From Diploscapter coronatus (Eukaryota; Nematoda; Chromadorea; Rhabditida; Rhabditidae), in NCBI GenBank assembly GCA_964036155.1, contig OZ038422.1, forward strand, positions 30,589,201-30,653,200: 64,000 bases of DNA, in the 5' to 3' direction. Position numbers and translations under genes: made by a program. Shown in pieces: positions 11,326-22,011 of this stretch. The notes under the pieces were generated by a model that saw nothing but the letters and a program-made list of their open reading frames with translations, did no database searches and was not told the DNA's origin. The first letter of the stretch is position 1, and each line of letters begins with the position of its first letter.

Positions 11326-13343
11326 TTAAATGAAAATGCGCAAAAGTGGCGAAACTACAATGAATATTATCATCATGAGATTTCTGTCTACAGAGATTTT
11401 CGAATTCAAATAGACTCCATCATCGATAATTTCGTAATAGACATCTCCTTCGATAGCGACGAACGTGTACAAGGGCGATGTCAATTCAGTATTGTTCACC
11501 TTTCCATTTTCACTAAAAATCTTGTTTAAGATGGCCAAGCAATATTTTCAACAGAGAATAAATACTTACGTTATAGTCGCAATCAAATTTCTCTTTGGCA
11601 AATCATAGCCTTTGATCTCAGCGAAGCCTTCATAGACCAGCAATTTTGCTGTTCTATTCATATTGACCTACAAAAATCGTTTATTCTCGAATATTGTAAT
11701 AAAACTTACGTATGATAGATATTTTCGATTATTTTCTTCGAGTTTGACGAATCGAATTTCAACAGCATAAGGTATAATATCAGCTATATATGGTTCGCCC
11801 CAGGGACGCATAACCTCGAGATACGATGAGAAACTATTTGTCGCCACACTATACTGATAAATGAAATCAACATCTACTGAAATGCCAACTTTTAAGTTTT
11901 CAGAGATTCTATCTTGAATAGTTTTCATTTTTCTTGACTTAATTGTCTTCTATATACGATTTTGCATATTTAAAAATCGTGTTGAGAAAAAATTCGTATC
12001 AGTCTTGAAGGTATTCGGAAAAATAACAATGCAGCATTTGTAGAAACTCTTTTAGTGAACGTATCACACCAAATATATTGTCTAATTCATGCTTACTTTG
12101 CGGTACGTGGAAGTAGATTTGAGCGAATAGCTGGGGATAATATGCTTGATAAACGGCAAGGGAAGTTAGAGGGACTTTGTAGCCAATTATCGGAAAATGC
12201 AAGCCTTTATTAGGATCTTTATTGGTGTTTAATAAGCTCATCAGGCTAAAATATCAATTATTTTTATCTTAAATATATTATTTATTTCAATATACCATCC
12301 TTTATAATCGTTATCCTTGTCGAAGAACATAATTCTGCAACAAAAGTCAGGTCTCGAATTGTCGAAACCATACTGGAATGGAGCTACTCGAGAGTCATCG
12401 CACGACAAAAACGCCAGCAATCGACTATTTGGATTGCCATTTGCTAAAATTATATGCGTAAAATGTAAATTATGCATAACATCAAATTTTGAACACTAGT
12501 TAATCAGCACTGATATTTTATTCAACTTTTACATAATAATTTTTATCAGAGCGAATTTCTAATTTAGGGAAACTTATAGTTTATTACTATTGGATTCTTA
12601 TATGAAAGCTTAAACTTATCCAGATATTTTTGCTAGAATTTATGAGAAATGTTCAGATTATACTTTTACCGACTGAAAATGTCATCGTCGTATTCGCAGG
12701 CGTTTGGACAAGATCATACAATTGTCCCGTTCCTGGAGCTAATTGAACTACCGACGAATTTGGAGTATTTGAACCAACTAAATATAACTTTCTCGGAAAT
12801 AAAATAAGTTTGCATACCTTCGTCGGTTGAAATGCTTAATGATACGGTTGAATTAATGCTGTAATCGTGTGAATCTTTTAGTAATATCGTGAAAGGCAGA
12901 GGTCGGGGACTGATATCCATTCGGTTTGTGAAAGCTGGAACACTGAATTATATAATTTTTTTGTATTTATAACAAATCTTATTTTAGTTTAAATAAGCAC
13001 TCTTACGCTACAGAATAAGTCGTATTTGAATTTTCATCCATGTCAATGCGATCTTGCGCTGATATTTCCATTTCTGCATTTTCGAATTCAATCGACATGT
13101 AAACCAGACAACCATCAACAGGTACGAACTAAATGATATTTATAATAGTTAGGGTTGTTCGAAGTTTGAATTTTGAAAATTCCGGAATAGGAATCGAAAC
13201 TCTGACACAACCTTGATAGTAGTTTAAAAAATATTTTTAAAAATTACGTAAATTCATATACAACTCACTGTCAAGCTGAATTGTTCAAGTGAACTATTGT
13301 AGTTGTATTTTGTTGTATTGTGATAGCCGCATGAAATATTCAT
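11326..13343 (-). CDS. Secreted-type protein, paralogue B (possible 5' truncation)
   Basis: Every exon matches paralogue A in order. The pairs are NISCGYHNTTKYNYNSS for its Asn-rich start, VDGCLVYMSIEFENAE, SPRPLPFTILLKDS, the CDDSRVAPFQYG...CC block, LAVYQAYYPQLFAQIYF and AKLLVYEGFAEIKGYDLP. The hydrophobic tail NLMMIIFIVVSPLLRIFI comes just before the stop at 11326. The last intron ends ATTTTTAG before TGAAAATGG, as in A. The first recognisable codon is ATG at 13343, only five bases from the end of a foldback element (13348-14146). I see no signal-peptide exon like that of A. Either that exon lies upstream with the element in an intron, or the insertion removed the leader. If it is truncated, the product would be mislocalised. 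The family is unrecognised, as for A. Confidence 0.55.
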
Positions 13344-13347
13344 AATA

Positions 13348-14146
13348 TAGTTTATCCTGAGTAAGTGAATACTGCATACATTTTGCAACTTCGCTCCCTC
13401 AAGCCCCGCCCACTTTTTCCTGCCCTGCGAATTGCGTCATTCCCCCCATTTTCAAATGAGTTTCGCAGTTTTCTTAAGATTTTCGCGAAAAATCTTTATA
13501 ATTATATCCTGATTATCTCTCTAATTAACCAATTAACTCTCTTTAGTGTTTGCTGTTCATTTTTCGATCGAAATTTCGTATTTTTCGTGCAAATTGACAA
13601 TTTTCATGAAAACATCTGATAAGCGACCGTTTGTTTGTCCATCAGCTTGCAATTCTAATGATCTGATGACGACGATAACATCTGCATCTTAGAGGAATCG
13701 ACAATTGGTTCGATGAAAGTGGGCCCTGAGTTGAGAGAAAAAATCGCTAGAAAAACGAAAAAATGAACAGCAAACATTAAAGAGTTAATTGGCCAATTAT
13801 CTGGTTAATTAAGCGTAATATTCAGCTAGTTGGAGACAATGAACTAACTTCTTTTCGTTTTCAAACTTAAAAAAATTAAAAACATTATTTCTGACGATAA
13901 AATGCCTCAAAACGATCAAAAATCGATGAAACAGCGTTCTACAGAGCTAATTGGTTAATTAGAGAGATAATCAGGATATAATTATAAAGATTTTTCGCGA
14001 AAATGTCAAGAAAACTCGAAAAAAAATGCGAAACTCGTTTGAAAATGGGGAGAATGACGCAATTCGCAGGGCAGGAAAAAGTGGGCGGGGCTTGAGGGAG
14101 CGAAGTTGCAAAATGTATGCAGTATTCACTTACTCAGGATAGACTA
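13348..14146. mobile_element. 799-bp foldback element abutting paralogue B
   Basis: Terminal arms of about 195-200 bp are inverted copies with a few mismatches. The left arm starts TAGTTTATCCTGAGTAAG at 13348 and the right arm ends with its complement at 14146. TA dinucleotides flank both sides (13346-13347 and 14147-14148). A second, internal inverted pair lies inside: AATTAACTCT...GTTTGCTGTTC near 13518-13561 against GAACAGCAAAC...AGTTAATT near 13764-13790. No transposase frame is visible, so this is a non-autonomous Tc/mariner-style MITE. It differs in sequence from the element at 4273. Confidence 0.82.
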
Positions 14147-14148
14147 TA

Positions 14149-16355
14149 ATTCATAGATCTATGTGATTCATCGTCAATTTTATGATTAATATTGCAAAGT
14201 GAAGTAAAAAATAATCGAATTTCCGTAACTTCAATATTTCTACGCCCGATTTAGTCAAATAATGCTAGAAATTTTACAAGTATAGTTCAACCATGTTGGT
14301 TTTGCATTACTTGATAAATTGAAATTAGAAATTTAATCGAAAGATAAGTTATATAAAATAATAAATCATTGTTACACGATTTTGAATCAGGAGATATTAT
14401 TATATTAATTTTTAATTTTCCGCCTGTTGCCGAATTTTCTAAATTCTAACCTTTGTTCTCTCTACGCTCAAATTCTGAGGCAGACATAGGATTTTCAGAT
14501 TACGATCTAGAGATCGTGTTTTATTAAAAATCGACTCATTTAGAATTTATCGCTTGTTGTAGTTCAGCAATTGAGTGAAAATTTCCTTGAAATTAAAAAC
14601 GAATATTCCGATTAAGAAAAAACAATACTTTGAATAAGCAATATCAATCTTCAAACATATGTAGGGAGGACTTGAATCAGGATGATCGTGCGACCAACCA
14701 CCTATGATACTTCCTTCACGTTTTTTTAATCTTCAGCATTTAGTTTTTTTTTTAAGAATTTCCTCTAATCGTGATGAAGTCATATCATTAATTTTGCTCC
14801 TGCGACCCTACCCCTCGTATATTTTTTTGAGTCTGACTCAAATGTTCCTCAGGTCTGTAAACTTTTCTCAATTGCATTTTGATTATATACATGAAAATGT
14901 GATAACAATATCTAACAAATGTAATTTACACATGTCATAATGAACAGCTTATACAAATTGTAAGAATTTCTAATGACTTTTTATTATCCTGTGCCCGTGT
15001 CCAGAAAACTTTATTCCATTGGAATAGGTTATTCTTTTGGAATAGCTTCCTAGATTTTTCAAAGGAATAGCCTATTCCAATGGAACAGTTTTCTGGATAC
15101 GAGTACAGATGGTAGCTGACCAAAATTTTGGCAAATTTTACAAAATTAAGCCATTTTCGAAAAATGGTCTTCTTATTTCATAAAGTTCAAAGATTTGAGT
15201 GATTCTTTTCTTTTCATTTCAATTCAACAATTCTCTCTGTGGGCCTCATTAAAATCTTTTTCAGCCATTTCTCAAATTTAGAGAATTAGAAAATTTGGAG
15301 AAATTTTCACTAATCAGACTTCTACATCATATTTTTTAAATATAAACCTATTCATCTAAAATCGTCCTAAAATCTTTCCTTCAAAAGAAAATGCAAGGGT
15401 AGCATCTAAATTTAAAAAAAGAGGGCAATTTTTCTGCCTGAAAGCCCAACTAGATCCTAACTATCTCATTTTTTATTTTTCGGGAAGGTTCAAACTAACA
15501 ACGATCCCCACTAAATTATAATTTAAAGCTTACATATAAAATTTGAGATTTCTATTTATTATTTTTGCAAATTTAGTAGGCCTTAAACTAAAATTCTTCC
15601 AAAATTATTTTGAAGCAAAGACACCACTGAAAATCGAAGGGCAACTTTTTTGTAGAATTGTATTGATTATGTTTGGTCAATGTAGTACCTAAAAATCATA
15701 ATATTCTTTTTAGATATAATTATTCTGGAAAATCTTTAAAGAATTCATATTGCATTTCATAGAATAGTCATACTATGAATTCATGACGATATTCGACTGA
15801 AAACTAGTATGCGAGATCAAAAGATTATCGAGGCAAAGTCAATCCTCCACCATTTTGGCCTAGTAAAATCTTCTATTTAGTATTTCGATCGATTATTCCT
15901 ATTTTGTTTTGACCGCTTGAGACTGATAAATTTTAAAAGCCAAACTAACGAGGTTTTTCAATTATGGCAATAATTTTCATTTTAAATCGTCAAATTATAA
16001 AAAGTCGAAAAGAGTGATAAAAAATTAGTTGTATCTAACAATAAGGTTACTATACAAATGAGCCTGCAGCCTCCATCAATTAAATAAGTAGATTCATAAT
16101 TTCTTTTTCCAATATTATTTCAATTTTCAACAAATTAAAATTTCTTTCATAGTGAATTTATCCATGATCTTCTAAGTTCTCAAACTTCCTCACAGTACCA
16201 GACTAAAGATTGCTTTTCAAATATCGGCTCATTCATCGTCAAACGATTTCTCTTATTTATGTTCAACACACTTTTCTAATTTACAAATAATTTCAGATTA
16301 TACTAAAAACTGCAATTTATGCAGATCTAAATATTTTTTCTAAAATACTTTAAAA
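14149..16355. other. Intergenic, AT-rich, no gene seen
   Basis: About 2.2 kb upstream of the acyltransferase gene. Apart from the hairpin at 14989-15108 I find no repeat, exon chain or RNA gene. Two short open frames (around 14704-14940 and 14935-15123) have no recognisable content. Confidence 0.5.
14989..15108. repeat. 120-bp imperfect hairpin
   Basis: Outer arms CTGTGCCCGTGTCCAGAAAACT and AGTTTTCTGGATACGAGTACAG pair with a few mismatches. They continue inward through ATTCCATTGGAATAGG and its complement CCTATTCCAATGGAA. A tiny foldback element or an AT-rich MITE relic is likely. Confidence 0.7.
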
Positions 16356-19300
16356 ATGAGATCTGATATCCAATGTCTACGCGGCATTGCAATTCTGAGC
16401 GTCGTATTTTTTCATCTGCTTCCAAACCTATTTCCAAATGGATATTTAGGAGTAGATGTGTAAGCATTTTTGATGATTTGTTGTAATTTAAATGCAGAAA
16501 TTCAGCTTCTTCGTAATTTCTGGCTATTTGATGATGTGGATATTGACCAAAGATCAGCCATTAACATTTAGAAACTTGCTTGAATTTTACTATAAACGGT
16601 AAAATATCGATTTTCTTTATTATATGATTTGAAAAAAATAGAATTAAACGAATTTTCCCGCTTTATTATTTATCGATATTTCTAACATTCATTTCTCTTC
16701 ATTTCCTTCTAATCGATGTGTGGTGGTCTACAAATTACGACTTTTATTTGTCCGCATTCGGGTTATTTCTGAATTTCTTGGTTGCTTCGAGGAAAGCTGA
16801 TTATTTTACACAGGTAATTTTCAAATTTGTACAGCTTTTACTTTTCTGTAATTGATGCAAAATTCATTTCTAAAATATCTTACTCGAAATTTATCCAATT
16901 AATGGCAATTCACTGAATAGTAAATCTATGTTTCATTCTCTTTTCAAACTACAGCACCCTTACAAATACCTAGATGTTCTATTTTCTTCAATTGAGCAAT
17001 GAATAAAAGCTGCATCCTCTAAATTAGTCATTAGATAACAGCCATTTAGAATTTCTTTTTCAACTACAAAATTCTCGATTTACATCGTCGTGATCTACTT
17101 TTCCTAGGATTAATAATGAAATAACTCAATTCCTCCGATTTAGTTAGCAATTTGATATGTATTTATAAATATTTCAGTCGTCCGCAGACAGTACGAATCG
17201 GAACCCCTTTCTGCACTGCTGGAGTTTATGCGTTGAGCTGCAGTTTTACTTGATTGTCCCATTTATATTCCAAGCCATATATTACTGCAAAACAAATCGG
17301 AATAAGGTAAATTCAAGGGTGTATAACTTTTACTCGCAAAAAATTAATCCTGGTTATTATTTTATATAAAAATTTCAAATAAAAAATACCCCGATGTTGA
17401 GTTATGCAATTACCATATAAATACCGAAAAAATACACATGAACACCTTGACTTTGAATTTTTAAATAAGAATTTCTTGCTTTTTCACAGTAGCGTTCTTC
17501 ATTTGATTAGCTTTCAGATTTACGCACTATGTGCAATAGGACTGATTTCTTACCTCTCTTCTCATTTCATGAGCGAAACCTATGCCTTCAACATGATGCA
17601 CTCGCGAATTTGGCAGTTCGCAATTGGAATGATCAGCTATTTATTCTCGGCAAATGAAGAGAAAAACGAGAACTACGAATCGGAAATTGCTTTGATAGAC
17701 GAAGAAATGGACGAGAAATATGAAAAATTGAGTAAGGAAATTATGTTTTCAGCAAAAATCTATTTACCTTCTAACGAGGAAAATGCACAGATCGGAACTC
17801 ACAGATTTTTATGAAAATTACCAAACAAAGATTTTCAATGGCAGGGATTACAATGGTGGAGTCAAAATCTGTCAAATAGAGACCTGGAAGCGTGGCATTC
17901 GCAGCCATTTTTCACTCGTATTTTGTGTGAGAAACGAGTAAATCCCCTTCTCAAAAATGTATGCAAATTTGCAAAGTTGTGCATGTGAGTGCAGAATCGA
18001 GGGTGTTCACCAATTTCCTGCTTTTAGGTCCCTAGTTGACGAGTTTTCATGTTACCATTGTCATCCCCGTCGTTGAAAACCTCTGCCTGCAAGGTTCCAT
18101 CCAGATCTATGAGCTCCGATCTGTGTACTTCCCTTATAAAATTCAGATTTCATATTTTCAGCTTTCGTACAATCAAAGACCTACGATTTGGTAAGAATCA
18201 AAAACTACTGCAATGATGACGACAAAATTACCCGTGTGCAACATTTCGCTTTATTCTTGATGATAGTTGCACTATTTTGTCCCATTAATTTCTCGGATAA
18301 CTTTCTGCGCCCACTTTCAACAGTTCTTGCAGGGATAATCATCACACAGTGCAGTAATAATGAGGTTAGGCAAATGGAAAATTCAGTATTTTCTAGTAAT
18401 CTCGTTTGAAAGGATTGTAGGTGGGTTGGAAAATTTGCGATCAGATCTAATTCGACGAAATTTTCGAAAAACAATCTCTATTCACTCCGATCCAACGGAT
18501 CAAACCTGATTCAAAAAGCTTGAAATTCACTTTTTTTCTAATAGAAAATTGCCGTGTTTTTCTATCTTTCAAAGTTTTAAGAACATAACAGCTGCTAAAA
18601 TTATACGATTTTGATAAAAAATGCTCATTTTCTGAAAGAATGTATTCTACTTCTCATAAATTTCATATATAGTAGATAGACTGTTCATAATTTGCAGATA
18701 CTATCTTTGCGCGTTCTCGAATTTATCGGTGATCTCTCCTACACAATTTATTTGGTTCATTTTCCCATCGTTGTTTATTACAACTCCACTGAATGGATAC
18801 AATTGATCAAGCCGATATGTGAGTCAGAAATTGTATTCAGAAATACAAAATGCATAATAGAGATAAAAAAAAATGTTCATCTGATAGAGAATAGATCAAA
18901 TTTATAGGAAAAAAACGATACAGAATTTGAATAATTCGGATGAAAAGTATGATATATAGATTATTTGAGCATTGATCATCAAACAGATATGTAAGAAAAG
19001 AATTCATACAGAAATATGAAATAGAAACCAAGAGAAATTGATCTTCTGGAGAATAAAGATTTGAAATTTCCTGAACTTTTTTTTTTTTAGAATTATGACT
19101 TTTCTATCATCTAAGAAAGGATATTTGAGACATTGAAAAAATCAACGGAAAAGTGACACATTGAAACACGAAAATATTGAATACAAACTTTATTTTGCTG
19201 AAATCGTTCTCAATGATATTTCTGCAGAAATAGCTTTGTTTAGGCCTAATCATAGTCATATCGCTGCTAATTTACTACTACTATGAGCGCTATTATCGGA

Positions 19301-21035
19301 GATGGAACTGGATCACTATTTCAATTACAATACTACTCTTAATTACTTACAATTATTCATTATTCCACTACACGCTGTACCATCCCAATTTCTGGGTCAA
19401 AATGCAAATCACCAATTACAAATGTGGCACTGAAGTCAATCTGAACAAGGCCATGATCGACAAAACTTGGTTGGAAATCGAAGACTGCAGGAGAATGAAG
19501 ATAGTCAAGGAAGCAAACATTATCGATTATGGCAGGTCGAAACATTGCAGATATAAGGTTAGTTTTTCTTTTACAATTTACAAAAAAAAAATACCTGAAA
19601 AACTGAAAGATTATCTAGAAATTTGTCGAGCAACTTCATATGAAATTTATACTGAATAGTTCTATGAAAATTTATTCGCAGTTTATAATACCACGAGAAT
19701 TTACAGCTACTTTAGGATCTATTCGGTAAACTAAAAATCTTGGTAGCTGGCAACTCCTATGCTCTGAACCAAGTAAACGTCATTAAAGACGCTTTCAATA
19801 GCAACTATCATCTGTTCGATTTAGTTACCTACGTTCGTAAGTTAGTTTTTTTTTTAGATATTCAATATTCAAACCTATTTTGTCTGATATGATCCAAATT
19901 TTGTTCAAAATCATTAATATTTCATCTTTTAGCGCTATTCTTCATCACTTAAAATTGAGAAATAAAAGTTACTATTTGAAAATATCAAGATTTGGATAAA
20001 AGTAAGATTTTCAGCGAACAGCGTGATCTACAGCAACCCTGAATTCGGTGAATATTCGGCTGTCCGGCATCGGGTATTGCAACGAATCGTCAAGAGAATC
20101 AAGCCTGACGTCATGTTCATCGTTACGAGGTTTATTTCATAAATTCTTCTTTTCCATTGTTTTGTTCAAGATTCGCCGATCCACAGAAAGTCCCAATCAA
20201 AGGAAATATCCACGATGATCCTATCGTTCGAGAATATCAACAGAATCTGGACTACTATTCAAGGTTATAATTTTTAGAGTGCTGCATTTCTATATTATTT
20301 GGGAGCATATATTTTCAAACTAGCCAAAACAAAATCTAAATGGCTAAATCTTTTCGCACATCATTCGGATTAGTTTTTTGACTAAAAATAATTACTACTT
20401 TCTATGTTTGGATCTTGACGAAATTCGAACATTTAGATTCGTCAAGAAAATCATGATTCTCGGTCCGTTTCCCTTATACCCGATGAATTATTTGAACACG
20501 ATAATCGACGATTTGAGCAGAGGCAGAAACGACATGGAAAGACTGCAGTTGGATAAAAAGGTTGAAGAATCGAAAAGCGTGAAATTTAAAAATGTTTATT
20601 TCAGATAGCTGACGAAGAAATGAAAATTTCGTGGGATAGACTTCGAGCGGTTAATTGCAGTAAATGCCAGGTGGGTATTTTTTAAATTGGTAAATATTCT
20701 AGGAATTAAAAATAAAATGGTCTAAAAATTAGGGAAACTAATAGCTACTTGTATCGTGCATACGAATTGACGCGGATAGATTTTTCCTCAAAATCTTGCT
20801 CTATTTCATATTTAACTACTCTCAAAATTACAATTTCAAATATGCAGCAAACTTCTAGATATACGACTTGAGCCAGAGCTTCTTGCTCAACGACACATAC
20901 CTGGGTTTCGATCCAGAATTAAAGTTGTCCTACATCGACAATGACATTCATTTGACGATTGCTGGATTGAAACGAATCGAAGGCGATTACAGAAAAATAG
21001 CGAAATATCTTATTGAACATCAAAACGATCCGTAG
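16356..21035 (+). CDS. O-acyltransferase (acyltransferase-3 plus SGNH domain)
   Basis: The start is ATG at 16356: MRSDIQCLRGIAILSVVFFH, then NGYLGVDVFFVISGYLM, the classic beginning of acyltransferase-3 proteins. Exon joins are GT-AG throughout. HCWSLCVELQFYLIVP (around 17218-17265) is the family hallmark. Several hydrophobic segments follow, including FIGDLSYTIYLVHFPIV. After the membrane part comes an SGNH-like domain: KILVAGNSYALNQ (block with the nucleophile Ser) and, near the end, SYIDNDIHLTIAGL (the Asp/His pair). The stop is TAG at 21033-21035. This layout is that of the large C. elegans OAC family, which is predicted to acylate sugars or secreted substrates at membranes; the substrate here is unknown. 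The exon starting at 17519 must use the AG before ATTTACGCAC, because the earlier AG would give a stop. Confidence 0.85.
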
Positions 21036-21189
21036 AATTTACTGCATTATGAATAAAACTGAAGTGTTTACTTTTTGCATGTAGAAGTTTTTAAAATTAT
21101 ACAATATATACCATAATTAGTGTCATTAATTAATGGGAGTGGCAATCCTTTCTGAATCATAAATGCAAAGTTGTTATATATTTCAAAAG

Positions 21190-21222
21190 GGTGGCATGCG
21201 TTACGTACTAAAGATTTTGGTA
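21190..21222. repeat. Perfect short hairpin GCGTTACGTAC
   Basis: GCGTTACGTAC is followed by an 11-base loop and then GTACGTAACGC. It lies 150 bases past the acyltransferase stop. It could be a palindromic regulatory site or a relic. Confidence 0.6.
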
Positions 21223-21642
21223 CGTAACGCTACGCACTCGAAGTAAATAAGGCAATTTCATATTAAAAGTTAGTTCATGCGAACTTATTTCAATTAATCT
21301 TTGTTCTCATTTCAATTTCCAAATTTAGCCTGAAACGAAGAGTTCTAGTTTACAATCATAATTGCAGGTGTCGCTTTGTCTCCGATCTATTTCCAAATCG
21401 GTGTTGTGTGCTCATCTGCTCTAATTCTGCACCAATTTCTTTTGTATATCTTATTCTTACGTGGGGAAATGTGTTTCACCCTTTGTTGGAAACAATTTTT
21501 ATGGAACAGCTAAAAATATTTCGATTGTTTCATGAAAACGCTACGTAGGAGAACAATGAACGAAAAAAAGACGAATCCGGGAAGAATTTTTATGTTTAAC
21601 CTTCATGTTAGACATATCCTGTCTGGCACTCGAGAAACTCGG

Positions 21643-21649
21643 TATAAAA
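21643..21649 (+). promoter_or_regulatory. TATA box, probable promoter of ShKT gene
   Basis: TATAAAA followed by GC, about 370 bases before the ATG at 22012. A 3' splice site two bases before that ATG means either a spliced 5' UTR starting near 21670 or spliced-leader addition. Confidence 0.45.
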
Positions 21650-21782
21650 GCTGGAGATATTTGGATCATTTCAGAGTGCACCACGATATCTCAGAGAATT
21701 CTTCCCAAGACTCCCCGGAATGATGACCTTTCCCAATAAGCCTCTCCACACTTCCTGCCCCAAAGTTCCACCGAACTTACTA

Positions 21783-21882
21783 CTCAGCAAGAAATAAACC
21801 AGTCGGCAAGAGTTCGTATATCAATCGGCAGTGATTTTTGAATAAAACCCTATCGGTACCGACTGGTTTTCGCAATGCTGAG
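21783..21882. repeat. Imperfect 100-bp hairpin
   Basis: CTCAGCA and AAACCAGTCGG on the left pair with CCGACTGGTTT and TGCTGAG on the right. It lies in the presumed 5' intron or promoter of the ShKT gene and is probably a small foldback relic. Confidence 0.6.
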
Positions 21883-22011
21883 TTCAGGGGAAGAGTGGAA
21901 TATCATTCAAATCTAGGGAGAATTGGGGTGTCTAGGGAAGATTTTCCCAAGAAAGTATTTTTCTTCTTCTGAGATATGTAAGTTCGTTCAATCAAATCAA
22001 CGATTTCAGAT

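Larger units (their letters stand above)
21036..22011. other. Intergenic with two hairpins and a TATA box
   Basis: About 1 kb between the acyltransferase stop and the ShKT gene. It holds an 11-bp perfect hairpin (21190-21222), a TATA box (21643-21649) and an imperfect 100-bp hairpin (21783-21882). No separate gene is seen. Confidence 0.5.
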
